From NCBI RefSeq assembly GCF_000204645.1, contig NC_015422.1:4434501-4498500 (forward strand): 64,000 bases of DNA, written 5' to 3'. The notes under the pieces were generated by a model. That model was not told where the DNA came from, did no database searches, and saw nothing but the letters and a program-made list of their open reading frames with translations. Source of the stretch: Alicycliphilus denitrificans K601. Lineage in GTDB: Bacteria > Pseudomonadota > Gammaproteobacteria > Burkholderiales > Burkholderiaceae_C. The translations under genes and the position numbers were made by a program. Below, one piece after another: positions 25,442 to 36,038 of this stretch. The stretch's first letter is position 1. The number at the start of each line of letters is the position of its first letter.

Positions 25442-27237
25442 CTATGAATAAAGCGCCTCGATCTCGGCGGCGTAGGCCTTGTAGATGCTGGAGCGGCGCA
25501 CCTTCATGGTGGCGGTGACCTCGCCGTCGTCGTGGTCCAGCTCTTTGGTGAGCAGGTGGAACTTGCGGATCTGCGCCACCTGGGCCAGCCTGGCGTTGCC
25601 GCAGGCGATCTCCGCGTTGATGAGCTCGCGCACCTCGGGCGTCTCGACCAGCGAGCGGAAATGCGTGAACGCGATGCGCCGCGCCTCGGCCCACTTGCCC
25701 ACGGTCTCGTAGTCGATCATCACCAGCGCGCCGACGAACTTGCGCCCCTCAGCCACGATGACGCACTCCTTGATGTAGGGGCTGGCCTTCATGGTGTTCT
25801 CGATCTCGGACGGCGTGAGGTTCTTGCCGCCCGCGGTGATCATGATGTCCTTGAGGCGGTCCACGATCCTGATCTGGCCGCCTTCCTCGCGCACCACGTC
25901 GCCCGTGTGCAGCCAGCCGTCCACGATGGACGTGGCCGTGGCCTCGGGGTTCTTGTAGTAGCCCGCGAACACCATCTCGCCGCGGATCTGCAGCTCGCCG
26001 TTGTCCGCGACGCGGTACTCAACGCCCTCCGTGACGGGGCCGACGGTGCCCACGCTCACGTGGTCGAGGTCGTGGCCCGTGACCATGCCGGTCGATTCGG
26101 TCAGGCCGTAGACCTCGATGAGCGGCACGCCCAGGGTGCGGAAGAATCGCACCACGTCGGGCGCAATGGGCGCGGCGCCGGTCAGCGCCACGCGCGCGTC
26201 GCGCAGGCCTATGAAGTTCTGCAGCGCGCGCAGCACCAGCCAGTAGTGCAGGGCATGGCGCAGGCGCTCGCCCAGCGTCCACTGGCCGTGCGGCTTCTCG
26301 GCCAGCGGGGCGCAGGCGGCCATGGCGCGCTGGAAGAGATGCCGGCGCAGCGGGCCGGTCTCCTGCATCTTGATGGTGATGGCCGAGTGCAGCTTCTCCC
26401 AGATGCGCGGCACGCCCAGGAACATGGTGGGCGCGACTTCCCGCAGGTCTTCCTGCACGGTGCGGATGGATTCGCCGAAGTTCACCGTTGAACCCAAGTA
26501 GACGGGGCAGAAGGTGGTGAGCATCTGCTCGGCCACGTGGCACAGCGGCAGGTAGGACAGGTGCGTGGTGTGCGCGTCCAGGCGCAGGCGCTCGATGATG
26601 CCGGGGCTGACGCCGCGCATGTTGCGCCACGAAATCATCGCGCCCTTGGGCTTGCCCGTGGAGCCCGAGGTGTAGATCATCAGCCCCACGTCGTCGAGCT
26701 TCTGGCGCGCCAGCAGCTCGTCGATCAGCGCCTGGCTGTGCACGCCCGCGCCCAGGCGCTCCACCTCGTCGAAGGTGGTGATGAGCGCGCGGTGCTCGGG
26801 CGCGAAGCTGCGCAGGCCCTTGGTCTCCATGACGATGATCTTCTTCAGGCGCGGGAGCTGGTCTAGCGCCTCCAGCACCTTGTCGGTCTGCTCCTGGTCC
26901 TCGCAGACCATGATGTCGATGTCGGCATGGCCGACCACGTAGGCCACCTCGGCCGTGGGGCTGGTGGGGTACACGCCCACGGTGATGCCGCCCGCCAAGC
27001 CCGCGCCCATCTGCGCGAGCACCCATTCGATGCGGTTCTCGGCGATCACGCCCACGTGGCCGCCCGCGGGCAGCCCCAGCTGCAGCAGGCCCTGGCCGAA
27101 ATGCGCGGCGCGCTCGTAGTACTGCGCCCAGGTCACGGGCTTCCAGATGCCGAAGTCCTTTTGCCGGATGGCCACGCGCTGGGCATCGCGCTGCGCGCGC
27201 TGGCGCAGCATCTGGGGCAGGGTGAGTTCGGGAAGAT

Positions 27238-27241
<4 letters not shown>
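25442..27241 (-). CDS. AMP-forming acyl-CoA ligase (long-chain/FadD15-like)
   Basis: 599 residues. Activates a carboxylic acid with ATP and CoA. The P-loop-like motif YTSGSTGKPKGAMISW is near residue 187-202, the VYGLTESTG motif near 385, and the hinge GWLHTGDVVREEGGQIRIVD near 440. Length and layout fit the 600-residue long-chain ligases (FAA1/FadD15 type), larger than aryl-CoA ligases. Its start overlaps the livF stop (ATGA), so it is translated with the transporter. A compound imported by the Liv system would be activated here before hydration and thiolysis. Chain length or aromatic preference cannot be fixed. Confidence 0.9.
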
Positions 27242-28059
<818 letters not shown>

Positions 28060-28067
28060 GGCCGGGG

Positions 28068-29249
28068 TCAGAGCTTGATCCAGTCGGAGGCGGCGACCAT
28101 CTTCTGCGCCTTCATGTCGGCCTTGTAGACGCGGCCCACGGGGATGGAATTGCCGGTAATGGTCAGCGGCACGCCGATCAGGCCGCCTGTGTCGAAGTCC
28201 TTGATGCTGTTGTGCGCGGCCTTGAGATTGGCGCCCGTGAGCGGCTTGTTCGCATCCAGGCAGCGCTTGGCCGATTCGAGGAACAGCATCGCCGCCAGGA
28301 AGCCCTGCATGTAGGCCGTGCTCTGGTACTCGGGGCGCATGGCGCGGATCTTCTCCAGCATGGGCGCCTTCTCGGTGTCGTAGTAGTAGCGGTAGGGCAT
28401 CACGCCCATGAAGCCGTCGCCGGCCTCGCCCATCTTCATGACGGTGGAGCTGTCCATGGTCCAGAAGGTGCCCATCCACTTCGACTTCATGCCCTGCTGC
28501 TTGCCCTGGGTGATGAACTCGGGGATGGGCGCGAGGATGTAGCCGTGGAAGATGGTGTAGTCGGGCGCGGCGCGGCGCAGCTTGATGACCTCGGTGGAAA
28601 CGTCCACGCTGCCCGCGGGCGTCATGATCTTGATGGGCACCGACAGGCCCAGCTTCTTCGCCTCGGCTTCGCTTTTCTCGATCGGGTCGCGGCCGAACTC
28701 GGAGTCGGAATACACGAAGGCCACCTTGGCGCCGGGCTTTTCCTTGGCGATGTGCTTGAGCAGGATGCCGAACATCTCGGTGTAGTCGGGGCCGACGAGG
28801 AACTGGTTCGGGTACTTCTTCGGGTCGTTGAGCTCGCTGGCGAACGAGGCGCCGGCCATGAGGATGTTGCCGTTCCTCTCCAGCTCGGGGTTGATGGTCT
28901 TGGCGAAGCCGGTGGAGTCGCCGTAGTAGACGTTGACCTTGTTCTGGCTGGTGATCTTCTTGAACGCGGCCACCGACACGTCCACCTTGTAGCCCGTGTC
29001 CTCGGGCACGTAGCGCACCTTGCGGCCCTTGATGCCGCCGGCGTCGTTGACGATCTTCACGTAGTCCTGAATGCCGGCGTTGATGCCCACGCCCGCGAAG
29101 GCGAACACGCCGGTCATGGGGATGGAGCCGCCGATAACGATCTCCTCCGCCCCCTGGGCCAGCACCGACAGCGGGTGCGCGAGCGCGGCGGCTCCGGTGG
29201 CGGCCGCGCCGAGCATGAGGCGGCGGCGTTTCTGGGAAATGCGTTGCAT
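28068..29249 (-). CDS. Liv-type ABC transporter substrate-binding protein (LivK-like)
   Basis: 393 residues. The N terminus QKRRRLMLGAAATGAAALA is a twin-arginine-like signal, with the mature part starting near AQGAEEIVIGGSIPMTGVFA, the Peripla_BP_6 opening. Conserved lobe segments VAFVYSDSEFGRDPIEKSE and DYTIFHGYILAPIPEFI follow. It is the periplasmic receptor of the complete Liv transporter in this operon, lying between livM and livF. The linked ligase, hydratase and thiolase suggest that its ligand is a fatty, dicarboxylic or aromatic acid and not an amino acid; that is inference from context. Confidence 0.9.
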   Translation of the reverse strand: MQRISQKRRRLMLGAAATGAAALAHPLSVLAQGAEEIVIGGSIPMTGVFAFAGVGINAGIQDYVKIVNDAGGIKGRKVRYVPEDTGYKVDVSVAAFKKITSQNKVNVYYGDSTGFAKTINPELERNGNILMAGASFASELNDPKKYPNQFLVGPDYTEMFGILLKHIAKEKPGAKVAFVYSDSEFGRDPIEKSEAEAKKLGLSVPIKIMTPAGSVDVSTEVIKLRRAAPDYTIFHGYILAPIPEFITQGKQQGMKSKWMGTFWTMDSSTVMKMGEAGDGFMGVMPYRYYYDTEKAPMLEKIRAMRPEYQSTAYMQGFLAAMLFLESAKRCLDANKPLTGANLKAAHNSIKDFDTGGLIGVPLTITGNSIPVGRVYKADMKAQKMVAASDWIKL

Positions 29250-29260
29250 GTCTGTCTCCT

Positions 29261-30298
29261 TTAATTACGGAAGGGCCACAGGTGGAAGAAGCGGCGCACG
29301 CGGCGCCATATTTCTGCGAGCCCGAGCGGCTCGAACACCAGAAAACCGATGATGAGTGCGCCAAACACGATCAGGCGCACGGGCGAGAGGAACACGGCCA
29401 GCGCGGCGCCACCGGGCAGCAGGTCCACGATGAGCTTGAGCAGCTCGGGCACCATGGTCATGAACACCGCGCCGAGGATTCCGCCCAGGATCGATCCCAT
29501 GCCGCCGACGATGATGGCCGCGAGGAAGAAGATCGACATCGACAGCGGAAAGCTCTCGGGCGTGACCACGCGGAAGAAGTAGGCCCACAGCCCCCCGGCG
29601 ATGCCGGCGTAGAACGACGACAGGCCGAACGACAGCAGCTTGTAGCGCAGCAGCGGGATGCCCAGCACCTCGGCCGAGATGTCGCGGTCGCGTATGGCGA
29701 TGAAGGCGCGCCCGATGCGCGTGCGAAACAGGTTGGCCGCGCCCAGCAGCATGAGCAGCGTCACGGGCACGATGAGCCAGTACAGGCGGAACGACGTGTC
29801 CAGGTCCATGCCAAGCAGGCGCGCGGGCGGCATGGAGATGCCCGCCGTGCCGCCCGTGATCTGGAAGTTGGCGAACAGGAAATGCGCGATGAACGAGGCC
29901 GCGATCGTGGCGATCGCCAGGTACAGGCCCTTGACGCGCAGCGACGGGATGCCCACCACGATGCCGCCCAGCATGGCCACCACGCCGCCCGCGAGCAGGT
30001 TCAGGAGGAACGGCGTGCCCAGGCGCGTCTGCAGGATCGCCACGGTGTATGCGCCCAGGCCCATGAAGGCGGCCTGCCCCAGGCTCACCAGGCCCGTGTA
30101 GCCCGTGAGGATGTTGAGGCCCGTGCTGCTCGCCACGTTGATGGCGACGAGGCAGGCCATGTAGAGCCAGTAGTCGCTGGCCGCGAAGGGGAACAGCAGC
30201 AGCAGCGCGGCGGCGATGATGAGCCACGCATGCTGCGTACGCGAGTCGAACAGCGCCGCATCGGCGACGTAGCTTTCCTTGAGGGTGCCGATACGCAT
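29261..30298 (-). CDS. livM: Liv-type ABC transporter permease (LivM)
   Basis: 345 residues from ATG 30298, which overlaps the livH stop (ATGA). About ten membrane helices; the BPD_transp_2 signature is SSTGLNILTGYTGLVSLGQA, and the cytoplasmic coupling segment is RTRIGRAFIAIRDRDISAEV. The GGMGSILGGILGAVF stretch is characteristic of LivM. It forms the inner-membrane channel with LivH. An apparent in-frame upstream extension is not supported by the conserved start MRIGTLKESY and the overlap with livH. Confidence 0.92.
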   Translation of the reverse strand: MRIGTLKESYVADAALFDSRTQHAWLIIAAALLLLFPFAASDYWLYMACLVAINVASSTGLNILTGYTGLVSLGQAAFMGLGAYTVAILQTRLGTPFLLNLLAGGVVAMLGGIVVGIPSLRVKGLYLAIATIAASFIAHFLFANFQITGGTAGISMPPARLLGMDLDTSFRLYWLIVPVTLLMLLGAANLFRTRIGRAFIAIRDRDISAEVLGIPLLRYKLLSFGLSSFYAGIAGGLWAYFFRVVTPESFPLSMSIFFLAAIIVGGMGSILGGILGAVFMTMVPELLKLIVDLLPGGAALAVFLSPVRLIVFGALIIGFLVFEPLGLAEIWRRVRRFFHLWPFRN

Positions 30299-31179
30299 CA
30301 GAGTCTCTCTATCTCGTGGGTGCCGAACAGGCCGTAGGGCCGCGCCATCAGGATGACGACCAGCACCACGAAGGTGGCCAGCAGCTTGTATTCGCCGCCC
30401 AGGTAGGCGCCGGCCAGCGCCTCCACCAGGCCGATAAGGATGCCGCCCACGAGCGCGCCGAGCACGCTGTCGAGCCCGCCCACGATGACGACCACAAGCA
30501 CCGACAGGCCGAACACGCCCATGGAGGACGAGATGCCGCCGATCGAGCCGACGATGATCCCCGAGACCGCCGCGAGCATGGCAGACGCCACCCACGCCAG
30601 CGAGAACACGCGCGGCACGTTGATGCCCACCGAATAGGCCGCGGCCTGGTCGCTCGCCGTGGCGCGCAGCGCCACGCCGCCGCGCCAGTAGCGGAACACC
30701 AGCAGCACAGCCGCGATGAACACGGCCGCGATCACCGCGCCCCAGAACACCTTGGGCGCGAGGAAGGCGTCGCCGATCATGATCGGGTCGCCGGGCATGA
30801 ACTCGGGCAGGCGGCGCTGGTCGGCCGTCCAGACCATCTCCACCAGGCCGATGAGCACCGAGGACAGGCCCACGGTGACCATGAAGACGGAGATCGGCGG
30901 CTCGCCCAGCAGCGGGCGGATCATGGTGCGCTCAATCACCGCGCCCAGCAAGCCGCAGGCCAGCACGGCGGCCGGAATCGCCAGCCACAGCGGCAGCGCC
31001 CACATGGCGGCGAAGGTGAAGAACAGGTAGCCGCCGGCCATGAGCATCTCGCCGATGGCGATGTTCACCACGCGCGTGGCCTTGTAGACCATGACGAAGG
31101 CCAGCGCGGCGAGCGCGTACAGGCCGCCGCTGGCGATGCCGGTCAGGCTGATTTCGAACAGGTAGGCCCAGTCCATCAT
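30298..31179 (-). CDS. livH: Liv-type ABC transporter permease (LivH)
   Basis: 293 residues with eight or so helices. GIASGGLYALAALAFVMVYKA at the N terminus and TRVVNIAIGEMLMAGGY match LivH; GGVALRATASDQAAAYSVGI is the cytoplasmic coupling loop and GGLDSVLGALVGGILIGLVE is the family signature near residue 230. Partner of LivM in the membrane channel. Its start overlaps the end of livG by four bases, continuing the tightly coupled operon. Confidence 0.92.
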   Translation of the reverse strand: MMDWAYLFEISLTGIASGGLYALAALAFVMVYKATRVVNIAIGEMLMAGGYLFFTFAAMWALPLWLAIPAAVLACGLLGAVIERTMIRPLLGEPPISVFMVTVGLSSVLIGLVEMVWTADQRRLPEFMPGDPIMIGDAFLAPKVFWGAVIAAVFIAAVLLVFRYWRGGVALRATASDQAAAYSVGINVPRVFSLAWVASAMLAAVSGIIVGSIGGISSSMGVFGLSVLVVVIVGGLDSVLGALVGGILIGLVEALAGAYLGGEYKLLATFVVLVVILMARPYGLFGTHEIERL

Positions 31180-32030
31180 GCGGCAGCTCCTGCGGCCGCG
31201 CGCAGCTTGGCGCGCAGCTCATCGACGTTGCCCGATCCCAGGTAGGCGCGGCCCACTTCCGGGTCGGCCTGCACCACGGCCGGCACGCCCTGCGCGATGA
31301 CCTGGCCGAAGTTGAGCACCACCACGTGGTCCGACAGGTCCATGACCATGCCCATGTCGTGCTCCACCATGAGCACCGTCACGCCCCACTCGGCGCGCAC
31401 GTCAAGGATGAAGCGCGCCATGTCCTCCGTCTCCTCGCGGTTCATGCCGGCCACGGGCTCGTCGAGCATGAGGATCTCGGGCTGCATGGCGAGGGCCCGG
31501 GCCATCTCCACGCGCTTTTGCAGGCCGTACGACAGGGCCGATACGGGGGCGTGGCGGATGTGGTCGATCTCCAGGAAGTCGATGATGCGTTCCTCGATGT
31601 CGCGGCGCAGTTCGGCCTCCTCGCGGCGCGCGCGGCCCCAGTACAGCAGCGCGTCGAACACGTTGGTCTGCAGGTGCGCGTGGCGCCCGAGCTTGATGTT
31701 GTCGAGCACCGTCATGCCGCGGAACAGCGCGATGTTCTGGAAGCTGCGCCCCAGGCCCATGCGGGCACGCTGCGGCGCGGGGATGCGCGTGATGTCCTGG
31801 CCCTTGAACCGGATGCTGCCTTTCGAGGGCCGGTAGAAGCCCGAGATGGTGTTGAACAACGAGGTCTTGCCCGCGCCGTTGGGCCCGATCACGGCGGTGA
31901 TGGAGCCCGGCTGCACGGCGAAGCCCACGCCCGACAGCGCCCGCACGCCGCCGAACGCCAGCGTCACGCTGTCCACCTGCAGCAGGGGCGGGGCGGTGGT
32001 GTGCGCGCCGCGCGCAAGCGTTGTCTCCAT
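31176..32030 (-). CDS. livG: Liv-type ABC transporter ATP-binding protein (LivG)
   Basis: 284 residues. Walker A is VIGPNGAGKTSLFNTISG (about residue 48), the signature is LSYGLQKRVEMARALA, and Walker B is ILMLDEPVAGMN, the usual LivG variant. First gene of the eight-gene minus-strand operon that ends with the thiolase. AGAGGAAA precedes ATG 32030. The promoter must lie in the 133-bp gap shared with the divergent TetR gene, where a large inverted repeat is found, so repression by that TetR protein is expected. Confidence 0.93.
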   Translation of the reverse strand: METTLARGAHTTAPPLLQVDSVTLAFGGVRALSGVGFAVQPGSITAVIGPNGAGKTSLFNTISGFYRPSKGSIRFKGQDITRIPAPQRARMGLGRSFQNIALFRGMTVLDNIKLGRHAHLQTNVFDALLYWGRARREEAELRRDIEERIIDFLEIDHIRHAPVSALSYGLQKRVEMARALAMQPEILMLDEPVAGMNREETEDMARFILDVRAEWGVTVLMVEHDMGMVMDLSDHVVVLNFGQVIAQGVPAVVQADPEVGRAYLGSGNVDELRAKLRAAAGAAA

Positions 32031-32063
32031 CGGTTTCCTCTACGGGTTTTTGCGCAATCAGGT

Positions 32064-32104
32064 AAATCTACTTTTACGTAGACTCGTTACTCGTGAGTAG
32101 ATTT
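32064..32104. promoter_or_regulatory. Nested palindromic operator between livG and the TetR gene
   Basis: AAATCTACT (32064-32072) and AGTAGATTT (32096-32104) are perfect nine-base inverted arms. Inside are two smaller palindromes, TCTAC/GTAGA (32067-32071 and 32078-32082) and TACTC/GAGTA (32088-32092 and 32095-32099). This layered symmetry in a divergent gap is what a TetR dimer pair would bind; binding is inferred. Confidence 0.65.
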
Positions 32105-32163
32105 TTGGAGTGTCCCGCCTTTCCGGGCATCGGGACTTTCCCGGAACACAAGAGGCCATCAGC

Positions 32164-32871
32164 ATGGGTTCATCCTCCACCGCCGCCACCCCGGCCGCCC
32201 GGCGCGCACGCAAGCCGGCCGACGATTCGCCCTGGGCGCGCGAGAAAGAGCGCGCACAGCAGCGCGAGGCCAAGCGCAACGCCGTGCTGTCCACAGCGGC
32301 CCAGATGTTCAACGAGCGGGGTTTCCACGCCACCTCGCTGGACGACATCGCAGCGCGGCTGCACGTGACCAAGCCCACGCTGTACTACTACGTGAAGAAC
32401 AAGGACGAGATCCTGCTGGAGTGCGTGAGGAAGGGCCTGCACATGACGCTCGACGGCATAGAGGCCTCGCGCGCGGCAGGCGGCAACGCCGTGGACCAGC
32501 TGCGCGCCTGCATGCAGGTGTATGCCGACATCGTCACCCAGCCCTTCGGCATGTGCCTGATCCGCGTGGGCGACGAGGAAGTGCCCGAGCCCAGCCGCAC
32601 CGAGCTGCGCCGCATGAAGTCCGAGATCGACCAGGCCTTCCGGCGCCTGGTGGCGCAGGGCGTGCAGGAGGGCTCGCTCAGCGCCTGCGACCCGAAAATG
32701 ACGGCCTTCGTCATCGCCGGCGCCCTGAGCTGGATCGGGCGCTGGTACCAGCCCGACGGCAGCTACAGCGCCGCGCAGGTGGCCGAGCAATGCATCGCCA
32801 CGCTGATGAACGGCGTGCTCAGGCAGGCCGCCCGGGCCGCGCCGCCCAGGGCCAGGAAGAAGGCCTCATAG
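32164..32871 (+). CDS. TetR/AcrR family transcriptional regulator
   Basis: 235 residues. The HTH lies about residues 55-85: FHATSLDDIAARLHVTKPTL then YYYVKNKDEIL, a textbook TetR recognition helix. The ligand-binding C-terminal domain is helical, with no recognisable subfamily beyond TetR_C types. An unusual alanine- and arginine-rich, probably disordered segment of about 40 residues precedes the HTH. AGAGG lies ten bases before ATG 32164. It is divergent from the Liv/acyl-CoA operon and most likely represses it until an acyl-CoA or the transported acid binds. Its end overlaps the convergent AEC gene by six bases. Confidence 0.9.
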   Translation: MGSSSTAATPAARRARKPADDSPWAREKERAQQREAKRNAVLSTAAQMFNERGFHATSLDDIAARLHVTKPTLYYYVKNKDEILLECVRKGLHMTLDGIEASRAAGGNAVDQLRACMQVYADIVTQPFGMCLIRVGDEEVPEPSRTELRRMKSEIDQAFRRLVAQGVQEGSLSACDPKMTAFVIAGALSWIGRWYQPDGSYSAAQVAEQCIATLMNGVLRQAARAAPPRARKKAS

Positions 32872-33816
32872 AAGCAGAGCCACCGCGCCCGAGAAGCTCA
32901 GGAACGCCAGCGCGGTGGACACCAGGATGATGCGCGCCACGCGCCCCCCGTGCGCGCCGAAGCGCTCCACCAGCAGCGCCACGTTGCTCGCGCTGGGCAG
33001 CGCGGCCAGCAGCACGAGCACGGTGAACGTGAAGGACGACAGCGGCGCGCTCAGCGCGATCGCCGCGCGGCCCACGCACCAGACGAGCAGCGGGTGCACG
33101 ACGAGCTTGGCCAGCGCAATGGGCACGTAGCGGCCCGGCGGCACGTATTCGTGCTGGTTCATCTGCGAGCGCGCCAGCACCGCGCCTATGGTGAACAGCG
33201 CCACGGGCGAGGCCGCGCCCGCGAGCATGGCCAGGGTCTTGTCCACCGGCCCGGGCAGCTGCCACTGCAGCGCCGAGGCCACGCCGCCGAGCACGATGGA
33301 CCAGGGCATGGGGTTGACGGCCATGCCGCGCGCCGCGTTGCGCAACGCCACCGCCACGCCGTGCGCGCCCGCGCCGTCCAGGCGCGAGAGGGCGATGCAC
33401 AGCGAGGTGGTGACGACCATGTCCAGCGCCATGCTCAGGATCACGGGGCCGGCGCTGTGCTCGCCCAGCAGCGCCACCAGCAGTGGCACGCCCATGAAGC
33501 CGGTGTTGGGAAAGGTGGCGACCAGCGCGCCGAAGGCCGCGTCGTTCCACCCCACGGAGCGCCTGGTGAGCGCGACGGTGCCACCCACCATGAGCAGCGC
33601 GCACAATAGGTAGACACCCGCCACGGCCGGGTCGAGCAGTTGCGCGATCGGCGTCTGCGCACCGAAACGGTACAGCATGCAGGGCAGCGCGAAGTACAGC
33701 ACGAAGCTGTTGAGGCCGCCTATGGCCGACGCGGGCAGCGCCCCGCCGCGCGTGGCGAGGTAGCCGCAGAGCACGAGGGCGAAGAAGGGGAAGGTAACCA
33801 GCAGTACGGAGAGCAC
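32866..33816 (-). CDS. AEC (auxin efflux carrier) family transporter
   Basis: 316 residues from GTG 33816. About ten helices in two halves: LLVTFPFFALVLCGYLATRG at the start, FPNTGFMGVPLLVALLGE near the middle of the first half, and ALPSASNVALLVERFGAHGG in the second, which are AEC hallmarks. Members carry malonate, malate or other organic acids. The GTG start is chosen because TGCGACAATC with seven-base spacing precedes it, as at hemE; an ATG at 33870 would add 18 residues not usual for the family. Convergent with the TetR gene. Confidence 0.82.
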   Translation of the reverse strand: MLSVLLVTFPFFALVLCGYLATRGGALPASAIGGLNSFVLYFALPCMLYRFGAQTPIAQLLDPAVAGVYLLCALLMVGGTVALTRRSVGWNDAAFGALVATFPNTGFMGVPLLVALLGEHSAGPVILSMALDMVVTTSLCIALSRLDGAGAHGVAVALRNAARGMAVNPMPWSIVLGGVASALQWQLPGPVDKTLAMLAGAASPVALFTIGAVLARSQMNQHEYVPPGRYVPIALAKLVVHPLLVWCVGRAAIALSAPLSSFTFTVLVLLAALPSASNVALLVERFGAHGGRVARIILVSTALAFLSFSGAVALLL

Positions 33817-33829
33817 GGGCGCGATTGTC
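33817..33829 (-). promoter_or_regulatory. Candidate extended -10 element for a leaderless AEC-transporter transcript
   Basis: On the minus strand TGCGACAAT ends seven bases before GTG 33816. GACAAT occupies 33829-33824. The element and its spacing are identical to those before hemE, and no Shine-Dalgarno sequence is present. Confidence 0.45.
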
Positions 33830-33972
33830 GCAGCGGCCGACACATCCCCACACCACTGCAACCACCCCATACGGGCATCGCGGCGCCATAGGGGCCGCTA
33901 TCATCGGCGGCCTTGTGTGTCTCCCGCCCGTCGCCGCCGCCGGCCGATGGTGCGCCCTCGCCCCCTTCTCCC

Positions 33973-36033
33973 ATGTCCGGTCTCAATCTCGCCCAGCTGC
34001 AGGCAGTGCATTACACCGAAGGCCCGTGCCTCGTGCTGGCCGGCGCGGGCTCGGGCAAGACGCGCGTGATCACGCACAAGATCGCGCGGCTCATCGAGAC
34101 GGGCCTGGCGCCGCGGCGCATCGCCGCCATCACCTTCACGAACAAGGCCGCGGCCGAGATGCGCGAGCGCGCGGCCGGCCTCATCGGCCGCCAGGCCAAG
34201 GACGTGCTGGTGTGCACCTTCCACGCCCTGGGCGTGCGCATGGTGCGCGAGGACGGGCACGTGCTCGGCCTCAAGCCCTCGTTCAGCATCCTCGACCAGG
34301 ACGACGTGACCGGCATCCTCAAGGACTGCGCGGGCGGCACCACCGACCTGGCCACCGCGCGCCAGTGGCAGTGGACCATCAGCAACTGGAAGAACCAGGG
34401 CTGGGACGCGCGCAAGGCGCTCGCGATAGCCAAGGACGACCACGAGCGCAGTATCGCTCTCATCATGCAGCGCTACGAGGAGCGCCTGTCGGCCTACCAG
34501 AGCGTGGATTTCGACGACCTGATCGGCATGCCCATGCGCCTCTTGCGCCACCATCCCGAGGTGCGCGAGAAGTGGCAGCGCCTCTTGGGCCACGTGCTGG
34601 TGGACGAGTACCAGGACACGAACGCCACGCAGTACGAGCTGCTGAAATACCTGGTGGGCGAGCGCGCGCGCTTCACCGCCGTGGGCGACGACGACCAGAG
34701 CATCTACGGCTGGCGCGGCGCGACGCTGGACAACCTGAAGAAGCTGCCGCAGGACTTTCCGCAGCTCAAGGTCATCAAGCTGGAGCAGAACTACCGCTCC
34801 ACCAGCGCGATCCTGCGCGCGGCCAACAACGTCATCGGGCTCAACCCCAAGCTGTTCCCCAAGACGCTGTTTTCCGAACTCGGCGAGGGCGAACCCGTGC
34901 GCGTGGTGGACTGCGACAACGAGGAGCACGAGGCCGAGCGCGCCGTGGCCCGCATCCAGGGCCTGCGCGCGGCCAGCAACCCGCCGCCCGCGTGGAAGGA
35001 CTTCGCCATCCTCTACCGCGCCAACCACCAGGCCAAGCCGTTCGAGAAGGCGCTGCGAAAGGCAAACATCCCCTACAAGGTCTCGGGCGGTACGAGCTTC
35101 TTCGACCGCGCCGAGATCAAGGACCTGTGCGCGTGGTTCCGCCTGTGGATCAACAACGACGACGACCCGGCCTTCCTGCGTGCCGTCACCAGCCCGCGGC
35201 GCGGCGTGGGCCACACCACGCTGGGGGCGCTGGGCGAGTTCGCCACGCAGCACAAGCAAAGCATGTTCGGCGCGCTGTTCAACGCCATGCTGCCCGCCGT
35301 GATACCCAAGCGCGGCCTGGAGGGGCTGCTGGAGTTCGGCCGCACCATCAACGACCTGGAGCACCGCGCGCGCCACACGCACGGGGCCGAAAATGCGCGC
35401 GCGTTCCTGGCCGACTGGCTCAAGGAGATCGGCTACGAGCAGCACCTGTACGACGGCGAGGACAGCGAGAAGGTGGCCGCCGCGCGCTGGAGCAACGTGC
35501 TGGAGTTCTGCGACTGGATGGCCCAGCGCGCGGGCGGGCAGGTCGAGGAAGGTACCGGCCTGCAAAGCGAGACCAAGAGCCTGCTCGAAGTGGCGCAGAC
35601 CATCGCGCTGCTGTCCACCATCTCCGAGCGCGAGCAGGAGCAGGACATGGTGGTGCTCTCCACCCTGCACGCCAGCAAGGGCCTCGAGTGGCCGCACGTC
35701 ATCCTGGCCGGCGTGACCGAGGGCATGCTGCCCTTCAAGCTCGACGACGACGAGGGCCGCCAGCAGAAGGTGGCCGACGACGTGGCCGCGCGCCTGCAGG
35801 AGGAGCGCCGCCTGATGTACGTGGGCATCACCCGCGCCCAGCGCACGCTGGCCGTGAGCTGGACCAAGAAGCGCAAGAAGGGCCGCGAGATGGTCGCCTG
35901 CCAGCCCAGCCGCTTCATCGCCGAGATGAAGCTCGACGCCGCCACCGCCCGCGAGAACCCGCGCGACAAGCTGCGCCAGCTGCGCGAGGAATTCGCGCGC
36001 AAGGCGCAGGCCGCCGCGGCCACACCGGATTGA
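33973..36033 (+). CDS. rep: ATP-dependent DNA helicase Rep (UvrD/Rep superfamily 1)
   Basis: 686 residues. The 3'-5' helicase motifs occur in order: LNLAQLQAVHY (Q motif), AGAGSGKTRVI (Walker A, about 24-34), FTNKAAAEMRERA (Ia), HVLVDEYQDTNATQYEL (II), VGDDDQSIYGWRGA (III), LEQNYRSTSAIL (IV), STLHASKGLEWPHV (V) and RRLMYVGITRAQRTL (VI). It removes proteins ahead of forks and supports restart. It is called Rep more than UvrD or PcrA from its overall match to betaproteobacterial Rep. ATG 33973 starts just before the Q motif; an in-frame TTG at 33913 would add a proline-rich 20 residues and seems unlikely. Confidence 0.92.
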   Translation: MSGLNLAQLQAVHYTEGPCLVLAGAGSGKTRVITHKIARLIETGLAPRRIAAITFTNKAAAEMRERAAGLIGRQAKDVLVCTFHALGVRMVREDGHVLGLKPSFSILDQDDVTGILKDCAGGTTDLATARQWQWTISNWKNQGWDARKALAIAKDDHERSIALIMQRYEERLSAYQSVDFDDLIGMPMRLLRHHPEVREKWQRLLGHVLVDEYQDTNATQYELLKYLVGERARFTAVGDDDQSIYGWRGATLDNLKKLPQDFPQLKVIKLEQNYRSTSAILRAANNVIGLNPKLFPKTLFSELGEGEPVRVVDCDNEEHEAERAVARIQGLRAASNPPPAWKDFAILYRANHQAKPFEKALRKANIPYKVSGGTSFFDRAEIKDLCAWFRLWINNDDDPAFLRAVTSPRRGVGHTTLGALGEFATQHKQSMFGALFNAMLPAVIPKRGLEGLLEFGRTINDLEHRARHTHGAENARAFLADWLKEIGYEQHLYDGEDSEKVAAARWSNVLEFCDWMAQRAGGQVEEGTGLQSETKSLLEVAQTIALLSTISEREQEQDMVVLSTLHASKGLEWPHVILAGVTEGMLPFKLDDDEGRQQKVADDVAARLQEERRLMYVGITRAQRTLAVSWTKKRKKGREMVACQPSRFIAEMKLDAATARENPRDKLRQLREEFARKAQAAAATPD

Positions 36034-36038
36034 ACGTC

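Noticed and set aside
33913..33972. TTG start giving Rep 20 extra residues, placed eight bases after TATCAT like the leaderless genes
   Set aside because: The extra residues are proline-rich and unlike the Rep N terminus; ATG 33973 directly precedes the conserved Q motif. TATCAT may still be the promoter.
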